Below, in pieces: positions 17,547-26,383 of a stretch of 64,000 nt of DNA (the first letter of the stretch is position 1; the number at the start of each line of letters is the position of its first letter). The notes beneath the pieces were generated by a model. That model worked only from the letters and a program-made list of their open reading frames with translations, was not told where the DNA came from and did no database searches. Source of the DNA: Flavobacteriales bacterium (lineage in GTDB: Bacteria; Bacteroidota; Bacteroidia; NS11-12g; UBA9320); assembly GCA_020635455.1 (NCBI GenBank), contig JACJZT010000004.1, positions 124,001 to 188,000 on the forward strand, written 5' to 3'. Position numbers and translations under genes: made by a program.

Positions 17547-17559
17547 TGACAAGCTGACA
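17547..17559 (+). promoter_or_regulatory. TGACA-N3-TGACA site at the lon start
   Basis: TGACA-AGC-TGACA abuts the lon ATG directly. It has the TGNCA-N3-TGNC geometry of the clpB and hsp20 sites, but there is only one copy and it overlaps the translation start, so it may be chance or an operator that blocks initiation. Confidence 0.25.
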
Positions 17560-20028
17560 ATGAATAAAGACTTATTTAAATTTAGTCATTTTGATAATGA
17601 GGGTGAAGGAAATGATTTCATTGCCTTAATGGGACCGGAAGGGGACGACGAGGCAGAAAAAAAACATCTGCCAAAGGAATTACCAATCCTACCCTTACGA
17701 AACACCGTATTGTATCCGGGTGTTGTTATTCCTATTACTGTTGGTCGCGACAAGTCTGTAAAACTTATTAAGGACGCTTATAAAAAGGATAAGATCATAG
17801 GAGTTGTTTCACAAAAAGATGCGAATCAGGACGACCCTGACCTGAACGATTTATACCCCATAGGAACCGAAGCACACATAATCCGAATGTTAAAAATGCC
17901 CGATGGCAACACAACTGCCATCTTACAGGGCCGAAGAAAAATTGAACTTAAGGAATCCCTTCTCACTACACCCTATCTGGTTTGTGTGGTTCATCAGGTT
18001 GTGGATGAAAAACCACGAAAAAACAGAGAGGCAAAGGCTTTGATCGACTCTATACGGGAAATAGCCGGAAAGATCATAGACCTTTCTCCGAACATTCCAT
18101 CAGAAGCAAATTTTGCTCTCAAGAACATTGAAAATCCTAATTTCCTGATGAATTTTATTTCATCAAATCTGAACGTTTCTGTTGCCGAAAAACAGAACAT
18201 TCTGATAACCACCAATTTTTTTGACAAGGCGAACCTGATGCTGATCCATTTAAACAATGAACTTCAGCATCTGGAATTGAAGAATCAGATCCAGAGTAAG
18301 GCCAAAACGGATATCGACAGGCAACAGAGGGAGTATTTTCTTCAACAGCAAATGAGGACCATTCAGGATGAGCTAGGTCATGATTCTACCGAAAAAGAAA
18401 TAGAAGCCTTACGAAAACGAGGGAATGAAAAAAAATGGGATGCAAAGATCCATAAAGCTTTCAATAAGGAACTTGATAAGCTTATGCGATCCAATCCATC
18501 TGCACCCGACTATTCTATTACGTTCAACTATTGTGAATTACTGCTTGAATTGCCCTGGAATGAATTCACCAAGGATAATATTCAGCTGAACAAGGCCAGA
18601 AAAGTTCTTGATAACGATCATTTCGGACTTGAAAAAGTAAAAGACAGGATTCTTGAATACCTGGCAGTTCTTAAACTTAAAGGTGATTTCAAAAGTCCTA
18701 TCCTTTGTCTTTATGGTCCACCCGGAGTCGGTAAAACATCACTTGGTAAAAGTATCGCTGAGGCAATTGGCAGAAAATATGCCAGAATGTCTTTGGGAGG
18801 CATGCACGACGAAGCCGAATTAAGAGGTCATCGAAAAACTTATATAGGTGCTATGCCGGGTCGTATCATCCAGGCCATTAAAAAAGCCGGAAAATCGAAT
18901 CCGGTTTTCGTTCTTGATGAGATCGACAAACTTGGAAGGGATTTCAGAGGAGACCCTTCTTCAGCTTTACTCGAAATTCTTGACCCGGAACAAAATACTG
19001 CCTTCTACGACAATTATGTAGAACATGAATTTGATCTGTCAAAAGTAATGTTCATCGCAACTGCAAACACACTCGATACCATTCAGCCTGCATTGCTCGA
19101 CCGAATGGAAATTATTGAGATAAATGGATATACCATTGAAGAAAAAATTCAAATTGCCAAAAAACATCTAGTCAAAAAACAAATCCTGGAACACGGATTG
19201 AAAAACTCTGATTTCAAGATCAGCGACAAGGTGCTGGAATACCTGGCGGATAGTTTTACCCGAGAATCAGGTGTGAGAACTTTAGAAAAACGCATAGCTT
19301 CCCTGGCTAGATACCGGGCAAAACAAATCGTGGGACAAGAACCTTTCGATGCCAGAATTGATGAGAGATTTATTGACAAGGTCCTCGGAAAGTACAAGGT
19401 AGAAAAGGAAATTTATCAGGACAATTCATTTGCAGGAGTTGTAACCGGTTTGGCGTGGACTTCGGTTGGTGGAGAAATATTGTTTGTTGAAAGCAAAACC
19501 ACCAAAGGGAATGGAAAATTAACTCTTACAGGGCAATTGGGAGATGTAATGAAGGAGTCGGCCATAACGGCCATGACCTTTCTCAAGGCGCATGCCGATT
19601 ATCTGGGAATAGACCCTCTGGTATTTGATCAATACGATGTTCACATTCATTTTCCTGCAGGTGCCGTTCCAAAAGACGGACCTTCTGCAGGTATTACAAT
19701 ACTAACTTCACTCGCTTCATGGTTTACTCAGCGAAAAGTCAGGAAGAATCTTGCCATGACCGGTGAAATTACCCTGAGAGGCAAGGTATTGCCGGTTGGT
19801 GGTATTAAAGAAAAGGTGCTTGCTGCCAAACGAGCCGGTATAAATGAAATAATCTTATGTGATGTGAATAAAAAAGATATTCAGGACATTGGTGAGCAGT
19901 ATACCGGAAAATTAAATTTTCACTACGTCACAAACATGCTTCAGGTTTTAGACATTGCCTTAACGAAAGAAAAGGTAAAAAACCCGGTAAAGTTTGAGGT
20001 TAAAATAAAGGATGATAAAGATAAATAG
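17560..20028 (+). CDS. lon: Lon ATP-dependent protease
   Basis: An 822-residue LonA protease that degrades misfolded and regulatory proteins. Order: N-terminal substrate domain (LPILPLRNTVLYPGVVIPI from about residue 43), coiled-coil region, AAA+ domain with GPPGVGKTSLGKSIA and VFVLDEIDK, then the protease domain with PKDGPSAGITI (catalytic Ser) and GGIKEKVLAAKRAG (catalytic Lys). Length is normal for LonA. The start is the ATG at 17560, which directly follows a TGACA-N3-TGACA element. A strong hairpin follows the stop, separating lon from the convergent porV. Confidence 0.97.
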   Translation: MNKDLFKFSHFDNEGEGNDFIALMGPEGDDEAEKKHLPKELPILPLRNTVLYPGVVIPITVGRDKSVKLIKDAYKKDKIIGVVSQKDANQDDPDLNDLYPIGTEAHIIRMLKMPDGNTTAILQGRRKIELKESLLTTPYLVCVVHQVVDEKPRKNREAKALIDSIREIAGKIIDLSPNIPSEANFALKNIENPNFLMNFISSNLNVSVAEKQNILITTNFFDKANLMLIHLNNELQHLELKNQIQSKAKTDIDRQQREYFLQQQMRTIQDELGHDSTEKEIEALRKRGNEKKWDAKIHKAFNKELDKLMRSNPSAPDYSITFNYCELLLELPWNEFTKDNIQLNKARKVLDNDHFGLEKVKDRILEYLAVLKLKGDFKSPILCLYGPPGVGKTSLGKSIAEAIGRKYARMSLGGMHDEAELRGHRKTYIGAMPGRIIQAIKKAGKSNPVFVLDEIDKLGRDFRGDPSSALLEILDPEQNTAFYDNYVEHEFDLSKVMFIATANTLDTIQPALLDRMEIIEINGYTIEEKIQIAKKHLVKKQILEHGLKNSDFKISDKVLEYLADSFTRESGVRTLEKRIASLARYRAKQIVGQEPFDARIDERFIDKVLGKYKVEKEIYQDNSFAGVVTGLAWTSVGGEILFVESKTTKGNGKLTLTGQLGDVMKESAITAMTFLKAHADYLGIDPLVFDQYDVHIHFPAGAVPKDGPSAGITILTSLASWFTQRKVRKNLAMTGEITLRGKVLPVGGIKEKVLAAKRAGINEIILCDVNKKDIQDIGEQYTGKLNFHYVTNMLQVLDIALTKEKVKNPVKFEVKIKDDKDK

Positions 20029-20051
20029 ATCTTTAAAAATCTGATTCTCAT

Positions 20052-20086
20052 AAAAAAAGCCACTTGAAATCAAGTGGCTTTTTTTT
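20052..20086. terminator. Bidirectional terminator between lon and porV
   Basis: Stem AAGCCACTTG/CAAGTGGCTT with loop AAAT, flanked by a run of A on one side and T on the other, so it works in both directions. The same AAGCCACTT/AAGTGGCTT stem recurs after gldJ. Confidence 0.9.
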
Positions 20087-20103
20087 ATAATTTACTTTTT
20101 TTA

Positions 20104-21327
20104 TTAGGGTTTGCTTTGTTCGGACTGCTTTTTGAATGCATCGATATCAAACAATAATGAGAAACGAATGGTATTTTGAAGAGGATGTCTTTGAGTGAAT
20201 GGCTGCAAATAAGCTGCATCGATACCAAACACTTTATAACGCAACCCGATTCCAAAAGTAACGTACTTTCTTCCGCCTTTCGTATTGGCTTCATTGAAAT
20301 AACCGGCTCTTACAGCAAATTGCTTATCGTACCAGTATTCAAGGCCGGCTGCGATGTTATATTCTTTTAATTCTTCTTTGAATCCACCCGGAGCATCTCC
20401 AAAAGACCTGAACATTCCGGTAATTACCGGTACATCTTTGCTGTCTTTTCCATACTGAACCACTTTATTACCGGATTGATCAATACTGTCGGTTCCGTCG
20501 GATGCTTTATAATAAACAGGATAGGTAGGTACCAATAATTTATTGATATCAAGATTGATGTTCAATTCATTGTGTTCGTCGAGTTTGGTATTGAAAGAAG
20601 TTCCTATTCGAAGATTTGCAGGAATAAAATCCCTTTCTTGCTCCGTGCTGTAGGTGATTTTGTTACCTATATTGGTAATAGCAGCTCCAAAGGCCCAATC
20701 AACTCTTGGCTTTAAAGGTTTTTTGTAATAAACTCCGATATCACCTGCGGCTGCCCTGCCTGGTTTAAATGCATTTCCAGCCGTTCCCGTACTTCCGCAG
20801 GTAAGGCAAGAATTAATGAAACGCATAGCTATACCTACCGATAAATTTTCAGACAATTGGGTAGAATAACCCAGATCAACAGCAAGTTCGTAAGGATTTG
20901 CATTTCCGTTTGGATTACCAAAATCATCGGTGAATTGAATTTCACCTAAGGAAAAATATCGTATAGAAGCAGCGATAGCGCTTTTATCACCTCTACCGAC
21001 TTTGGAGTATCCGGCTAAATGGTAAAACCAAACGTCCGGAACCAGCTGACGCAACCATGGTGCTGCGTTTAAAGAAAGTCCGGCCTTTTTATCAATAAAT
21101 GCCATCGATGCGATGTTCCAGTGAATTGAATTGGCATCCGGGTCCCTTGCAACACCGGCATCACCCATACCTGCACTTCTCGAGTCAGGTGTAATGGTAA
21201 GAAAGGGTACTGCTGTGGTAATTACGTTTCTCTGCCCGACCAAATCGTCTTTGGAGAGAGTGTTTTGCGACTGAACGTTTGAAGCCAGTATCAAACCCGC
21301 TATGATGGCTAAATTTTTCTTAAGCAT
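20104..21327 (-). CDS. porV: T9SS outer membrane protein PorV (LptO)
   Basis: A 407-residue outer-membrane beta-barrel of the FadL-like PorV family, which shuttles cargo from the T9SS translocon to the PorU sortase at the cell surface. It has a signal peptide (MLKKNLAIIAGLILASNVQSQ), the PorV-typical opening TAVPFLTITPDSRSAGMGDAG, and a barrel of alternating strands to the C-terminus. It lies 81 nt downstream of porU on the same strand, an order found in gliding Bacteroidota. A separate promoter is possible. Length and motif agreement make the call firm. Confidence 0.92.
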   Translation of the reverse strand: MLKKNLAIIAGLILASNVQSQNTLSKDDLVGQRNVITTAVPFLTITPDSRSAGMGDAGVARDPDANSIHWNIASMAFIDKKAGLSLNAAPWLRQLVPDVWFYHLAGYSKVGRGDKSAIAASIRYFSLGEIQFTDDFGNPNGNANPYELAVDLGYSTQLSENLSVGIAMRFINSCLTCGSTGTAGNAFKPGRAAAGDIGVYYKKPLKPRVDWAFGAAITNIGNKITYSTEQERDFIPANLRIGTSFNTKLDEHNELNINLDINKLLVPTYPVYYKASDGTDSIDQSGNKVVQYGKDSKDVPVITGMFRSFGDAPGGFKEELKEYNIAAGLEYWYDKQFAVRAGYFNEANTKGGRKYVTFGIGLRYKVFGIDAAYLQPFTQRHPLQNTIRFSLLFDIDAFKKQSEQSKP

Positions 21328-21353
21328 TGTGTAGAATTTAAGTAAACTTCCTC

Positions 21354-21361
21354 CAAATATA
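21354..21361 (-). promoter_or_regulatory. Possible internal promoter of porV
   Basis: Minus-strand TATATTTG fits TAnnTTTG, with a TTG 18 bases upstream (plus-strand 21380-21382). It lies in the porU-porV gap 26 nt before the porV start, so porV may be transcribed both with porU and alone. Confidence 0.45.
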
Positions 21362-21408
21362 ATCTATATTAAGTAGCGACAAAAATAGAAATAAATTTTT
21401 ATTTCCAA

Positions 21409-24400
21409 TTATTTAAGCAAGACCATTTTTTGTAATTCTTCAACAACCTTGCCATCTTCGGATTTTACTTTAACTTTATAGATGTAAACACCCCTTCCCA
21501 GGTTATCCCCAAACTCATCTTTTCCATCCCATTCAATTTCTTCAATATGTGAAGCCGCATTGGGTATATCTGCATACAGGCTTTTAACCACACGACCCGA
21601 TACAGACATGATGTTTACCACCACATTCAACTGCTGACCTGCTTTGTTGTGATCAAAAAATATTTTTGTTTTATTTACAAAAGGATTAGGATAATTCAAA
21701 AGGTTTTTAAGCGTAAGGTTTTCATTATTGGAAACCAAAAACTCAACCGAACTTTCCGAACTATTGTTAAATACATCCCATGCTCTTACAATAATGTTGT
21801 GTTCACCCGGACTAATTTCCGAGAGTTTGATCTTTACTTCTCCACCCTGAAAACTATTCAGGGTAGTGGAATAAAAATCGTTGAGAATATAATCTTTCGA
21901 GCCTTCACTACCCTTGTCAAGAGTTGCCAGCAACTCCCTTCCTACTCCGCTTCCTGCAGTATTGATCCCGTTTTCATCCCAAAGTTTAACGATAAGGTAT
22001 GGTGAACTGCTTACGATTCCGCCATTGACAAATTTTTCATCGTCCATGAATACCTGTATCTGTGGTCCGGTTTCATCAACGGTTCCTGTAAGAAAAGACC
22101 CGCCGATCACAACGCTGTCATAGATCCCGACGGCATCTGTTTTGTCGTTATAAGCATAAGTAAATATGCGTCCTTTTCCAAAGGAGTAATCAATGTCTTT
22201 AGGAAGAATGAACGAAACCTTGAACTCACCCGATACTACAGAAGCCTTCCCTCTGTACAATACATTGTTTCTTACCTGAAAGGGCAATACCGAACTTCCG
22301 GGGTCGTTGGCTAGGGTTTTATAGGTTTGTTTCTTATCGAACAAGGTAACGTTTACCGTTCCGTTAAAATCGGTCATGGGGACTCCCGAATTGTCAGTTA
22401 CCATTCCTCCGATCTCAACTTTCGACAAGGCCTTTAAGGTATCCGTTGAAGTAGTAGATACCGGATTACCGTTAATGCTTGTGATGACCGTTTTTTCAAC
22501 CGGCAGGTTCAGGTCCATCAACGGGTCACCAATCATTATGTAATTTCTTACATTGTCAGAACCCCACATGATGCTTTTCACATTTGCATACGCTTGACCG
22601 AAACTGGTATAACGGTTTCCATCCTTTGCAAAAAGGTTGTTTTTAAATAGATTTTCTGAAAAGGAAGTGTTCAAACCTATATATACTTTTCGTGTTGTGG
22701 TCATCATACCGATGGCGCCCCCTTCATTGTTAAGCATCATCAACTCGCCGGGTGATTCTTCTTTAGGGTTGTCGAACTGCGCCAGATCACAGGTTCCGGT
22801 TACGAAGAAAGTAAGTTTGTCGTAGTTGCGCCAACCAAGGATCATTGGTCTGGTAACGACCCTTTCATGCCCCATTCCGCTTCCTCCTCCATGACCGAGG
22901 TAATTAAATACCAAAGTACCGTTCTCAATGGAGTTGTTGATGGCTTCATTCACATCTGGATAAGCATTTCCATTGCCCAAAGAAACCTGTTTGTAGGCAT
23001 CAAAATAGATCTTGTTGACGTTTAAGGGTGAAAATTGTTTTTCAGCCGTTTCCGACAAAATTTCACTGTCTTCAAAATGAACATCCCCATCCTCATCATC
23101 GGCAAGAAAGGTTATGGAAGATCTCCAGTTCCCTTTATCTGAAAAAGTTTTGTAATGAATGCATTTATCAACCATAACTTCAGCTTCATATTCCGAATTG
23201 GCGGTAAGTCTGCCTACACCCATGTCTAATAGTTCCTGAATGGTAAGTTTGGGCCAGTATCCTTCAAAATCACCAAGTATGACAAAATAATCATCCGAAC
23301 AATAGCTGCTCACAGAATTATTGTACTCATAACTCTCCATGGTTGGGACAAAATTGTTGTTGCCGTTTTGAATGTTTCGGTAATCGAAACTTGCATCGCC
23401 AAACAACAAGAGTGCTTTGGGCTTTGAAGAAGGATCTGCACGGTCATAGATCATTTTAACAAAATCACGGATAGCCGTAATATCAAGCGCTCCACTTGAA
23501 AACTCATTGTAAATGTCTTCAGGGTATGCGATCAAATAAGAGTACCCGTCTCTGTCCTGATGAAACTTACCTAGTTTTTCGGCCTGATTTTTAAAATTCG
23601 GATGCGTTATGATGATGAAATCGGCAGGTGCCAAACTATGTAAATTCTGATTTTTTACTTTTCCTGCCGCTTCGGGAGTTTTCTCCGACCCTGCTTTGAA
23701 AACCAGATATCTGTTTAATTTATCATTCGGATTTACTATAAAAGATGACAGGCCGGATTCATTAAAGGTTTGTTGCTCTGAAACAAGGGTTGGGTCGGTT
23801 ACATCCCATAATTGATAATCCGAGGTCAGACCTTCAATCTGGAACTTTACCTTACCTTTAATTTTGGCGTCAAGATTAAACAAATGGATCTGACCATCAA
23901 TGGGCTTCATTTTGCGCTTTACCTGTATTTCAAAATAATTCAACCAGGCTTCAGAGCTAAGTTGTGGCCGGATGAACTGATACTCAAGATTGAAGGTGGT
24001 TCCGGGATTGAGGCTTTTTTTAAGCTTACTTATGGAAGCCCAGTTGTCATCGGCGTCAAAATTAACCCTTGAGCCGGAGTGGATCAGAAACTGACCTCCA
24101 TTCATAGATACGATGATGTTGGTTTGAACCCCGGTTCTTATAGCGGTTTCGGAAACAAGTTTATTAAAACCTGAAGCCAGCATGTCCGGTATACTAACCT
24201 GAAACTTAGCGTTTTCAAGGGTCAGGGCTTCTCCAAACCACTCTCTCCCACTGTTGCGAAAATTGATAAGATCTTCTTCGTGCAGATATAAGTAATCGGA
24301 TTCTGTGATTACTTTATCCACGCCTGCACCATTTCCATCACCATTTTGCCCCATCCTTATACCATTATTTCCACCCCAGGTAATAAAATAATAACTAAAG

Positions 24401-25197
24401 GCAGAATACACATTCTTGCGGTGGGTATATTCCGTTAAACCGGGTTCCCAGTCATCGGGTCCCTTGGCGTAAAAGAGAATAAAATCGCCTTCATCAAGTT
24501 TTCCATTTCCATTGGGATCGTTTATCCTGATCGCATTTTCAGCCAGATCATCCACCCTTGGTTCCGCAATAACTTCCGGTAACATTCCAATTCCATTACC
24601 ATATATTTTAAAGGTATTGAGGTTTATTTCGTCGGTATTGATCCCCATTTTACTCAAAAACCCTTTATCGATCTTATAAACTCCGTCTTCACGGATCTTT
24701 ATCTTGTACCATTCCCCGGATGCCAGTACCGACTGAGTTTTGTTACCTTTTTTATTAAATCTTTTTTCGACCATTCCACTTGCTTTTCTCGTGAGATCAA
24801 ATTCAACCAACCTTTCAACAATGGAACCCGTGATTCGGAATGGCACAACCTTTACCAGCAATCGGTTTGAACCTCGTTCTTCACCATTCAGAAATTCAAC
24901 CGATCGTATAGAATTAAGAAACAAGAATTTGGAAGCATCAACATTCAGTTTTTCGTATACCGGATTTGTCATTGCAACATCAAATTTTTGATCTTGAGTT
25001 TTTTCGGAAGATACCCAAATTGGGTAATATTCTCCGTTGTTAAGATATTGAATCTGTGCTTGTTCAAAATCACCCGGAAATTGCTCTGTTGTGGATTTCC
25101 AGTTTATTTTGACATGTTGGGTTTGAGCGATTGAATGTGGAAGGGCTAAAAAAAATATCGCTGCAAAAAGCAGCGTTTTGAGTTTTCGGAATGTCAT
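21409..25197 (-). CDS. porU: T9SS C-terminal signal peptidase PorU
   Basis: A 1262-residue surface sortase of the gingipain (C25) peptidase family, which cuts the C-terminal signal from T9SS cargo and attaches it to the surface. The signal peptide is MTFRKLKTLLFAAIFFLALPHSIAQ. The catalytic pair is visible as His769 in NYLGHGGG and Cys803 in VTGTCDL. The C-terminus (from about residue 1165, NYPNPFVNKTKI ... GVYIYKVKV) is itself a CTD-like Ig fold, as in known PorU proteins. It is divergent from porP-gldJ. Large size is normal for PorU. Confidence 0.93.
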   Translation of the reverse strand: MTFRKLKTLLFAAIFFLALPHSIAQTQHVKINWKSTTEQFPGDFEQAQIQYLNNGEYYPIWVSSEKTQDQKFDVAMTNPVYEKLNVDASKFLFLNSIRSVEFLNGEERGSNRLLVKVVPFRITGSIVERLVEFDLTRKASGMVEKRFNKKGNKTQSVLASGEWYKIKIREDGVYKIDKGFLSKMGINTDEINLNTFKIYGNGIGMLPEVIAEPRVDDLAENAIRINDPNGNGKLDEGDFILFYAKGPDDWEPGLTEYTHRKNVYSAFSYYFITWGGNNGIRMGQNGDGNGAGVDKVITESDYLYLHEEDLINFRNSGREWFGEALTLENAKFQVSIPDMLASGFNKLVSETAIRTGVQTNIIVSMNGGQFLIHSGSRVNFDADDNWASISKLKKSLNPGTTFNLEYQFIRPQLSSEAWLNYFEIQVKRKMKPIDGQIHLFNLDAKIKGKVKFQIEGLTSDYQLWDVTDPTLVSEQQTFNESGLSSFIVNPNDKLNRYLVFKAGSEKTPEAAGKVKNQNLHSLAPADFIIITHPNFKNQAEKLGKFHQDRDGYSYLIAYPEDIYNEFSSGALDITAIRDFVKMIYDRADPSSKPKALLLFGDASFDYRNIQNGNNNFVPTMESYEYNNSVSSYCSDDYFVILGDFEGYWPKLTIQELLDMGVGRLTANSEYEAEVMVDKCIHYKTFSDKGNWRSSITFLADDEDGDVHFEDSEILSETAEKQFSPLNVNKIYFDAYKQVSLGNGNAYPDVNEAINNSIENGTLVFNYLGHGGGSGMGHERVVTRPMILGWRNYDKLTFFVTGTCDLAQFDNPKEESPGELMMLNNEGGAIGMMTTTRKVYIGLNTSFSENLFKNNLFAKDGNRYTSFGQAYANVKSIMWGSDNVRNYIMIGDPLMDLNLPVEKTVITSINGNPVSTTSTDTLKALSKVEIGGMVTDNSGVPMTDFNGTVNVTLFDKKQTYKTLANDPGSSVLPFQVRNNVLYRGKASVVSGEFKVSFILPKDIDYSFGKGRIFTYAYNDKTDAVGIYDSVVIGGSFLTGTVDETGPQIQVFMDDEKFVNGGIVSSSPYLIVKLWDENGINTAGSGVGRELLATLDKGSEGSKDYILNDFYSTTLNSFQGGEVKIKLSEISPGEHNIIVRAWDVFNNSSESSVEFLVSNNENLTLKNLLNYPNPFVNKTKIFFDHNKAGQQLNVVVNIMSVSGRVVKSLYADIPNAASHIEEIEWDGKDEFGDNLGRGVYIYKVKVKSEDGKVVEELQKMVLLK

Positions 25198-25211
25198 GGT
25201 TATATGCTTAA

Positions 25212-25219
25212 CAAAATTA
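25212..25219 (-). promoter_or_regulatory. Possible -7 element of porU
   Basis: Minus-strand TAATTTTG fits TAnnTTTG, 14 nt upstream of the porU ATG. No matching TTG is seen at the expected distance. Confidence 0.35.
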
Positions 25220-25316
25220 TATTAATTTTATTATGTATAATTGGATAAAAAGTTGAATGTTTGTAAAATAATTACATTCATAACACACTACACCTTACAG
25301 TGAATCAGTTAGAATT

Positions 25317-26315
25317 ATGAACAAAAGGAATATGAGAAATTTATTACTTGGCAGTTTAATCTTTACCGGAATCGGAACCGCCTTTGCACAGGATCCTGAA
25401 ATGACCCAGTATTATGCGGCTCCAATATATACCAACCCGGCCATGGCCGGAACCGGTACCTGCGACGGGGGCGGAAGGATCAACATCAATTACCGAAACC
25501 AATGGCCGAATTTGCCCGGAACCTTTGTAACTACGCTGGCTTCGTACGATCAACATTTTGACGGGATTGGCGGAGGAATAGGATTAATAGCCATGAACGA
25601 TGTTGCCGGTGAAGGAAAACTTACCTCCAATACTCTTGCAGGAATTTATTCGTATCAGCTCATTGTCAATCGAAAATTCACTATGCGATTTGGACTTGAA
25701 GCACAATTTGTGAGCAGAGCTCTGGATTGGAAGAAATTGCGTTTCCCGGATCAAATAGATGCAACCAAAGGATTTGTATTACCGACCAATGAGCCTTTAA
25801 ACACTCAAACCATACGGTATCCTAATTTCAGCGGAGGAGTTTTGGGTTATACCGAAAGGTTTTATGCTGGCGTAGCCGTTCACAATATGATCGAACCAAT
25901 TCAGTCATTCCTTGGTACTCAGGATTCAAAATTACCAAGAAGATACACCGTACATTCAGGACTGGTTATACCTCTTGATAATACCTATGATCCTAACATG
26001 ACCATTTCACCGAATTTGCTTTTCATGATCCAAAATAAATTCACTCAGATGAATCTTGGTTTTTATTTCAACAAAGGACCCCTGGTAACCGGTTTATGGT
26101 ATCGTCAAACCTTTGGGAAGTATTTTAACTCTGATGCACTCATGGTGTTGGTTGGATTCAGAAAAGAAAAGTTCAAATTCGGCTACAGCTATGATCTAAC
26201 CGTTTCTTCGGCAAGACAAGCTGCACCAGGAAGTCATGAAGTATCTGCATCCATAGAATGGTGTGCTCGAAAGAAAGCAGTCAGATACAAAAAACTGAAC
26301 TGTCCTGACTTCTAA
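25317..26315 (+). CDS. PorP/SprF family T9SS outer membrane protein
   Basis: A 332-residue predicted outer-membrane barrel of the PorP/SprF family. It has a signal peptide (ending TAFAQ), the hallmark MTQYYAAPIYTNPAMAGT near the mature N-terminus, then RININYRNQWPNLPG and a GGIGLIAMNDVAGEGKL strand pair, with a conserved FxxGFRKEKFKFGYSYDLTV region near the end. PorP and SprF connect T9SS to particular surface proteins or adhesins. It lies 68 nt upstream of gldJ and is divergent from porU, so the block reads as one T9SS locus. Whether it is the PorP core subunit or a paralogue cannot be told from sequence alone. Confidence 0.85.
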   Translation: MNKRNMRNLLLGSLIFTGIGTAFAQDPEMTQYYAAPIYTNPAMAGTGTCDGGGRININYRNQWPNLPGTFVTTLASYDQHFDGIGGGIGLIAMNDVAGEGKLTSNTLAGIYSYQLIVNRKFTMRFGLEAQFVSRALDWKKLRFPDQIDATKGFVLPTNEPLNTQTIRYPNFSGGVLGYTERFYAGVAVHNMIEPIQSFLGTQDSKLPRRYTVHSGLVIPLDNTYDPNMTISPNLLFMIQNKFTQMNLGFYFNKGPLVTGLWYRQTFGKYFNSDALMVLVGFRKEKFKFGYSYDLTVSSARQAAPGSHEVSASIEWCARKKAVRYKKLNCPDF

Positions 26316-26383
26316 GAATTTATTTAAATATTTCATTAAAATGCAATATTATTGCAGAATAATCGTTAAAACTCTACAAACGA

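Noticed and set aside
21388..21405. GAAATAAA/TTTATTTC palindrome after porU as a terminator
   Set aside because: It is pure A/T with weak pairing and no T-run; more likely chance in an AT-rich gap.
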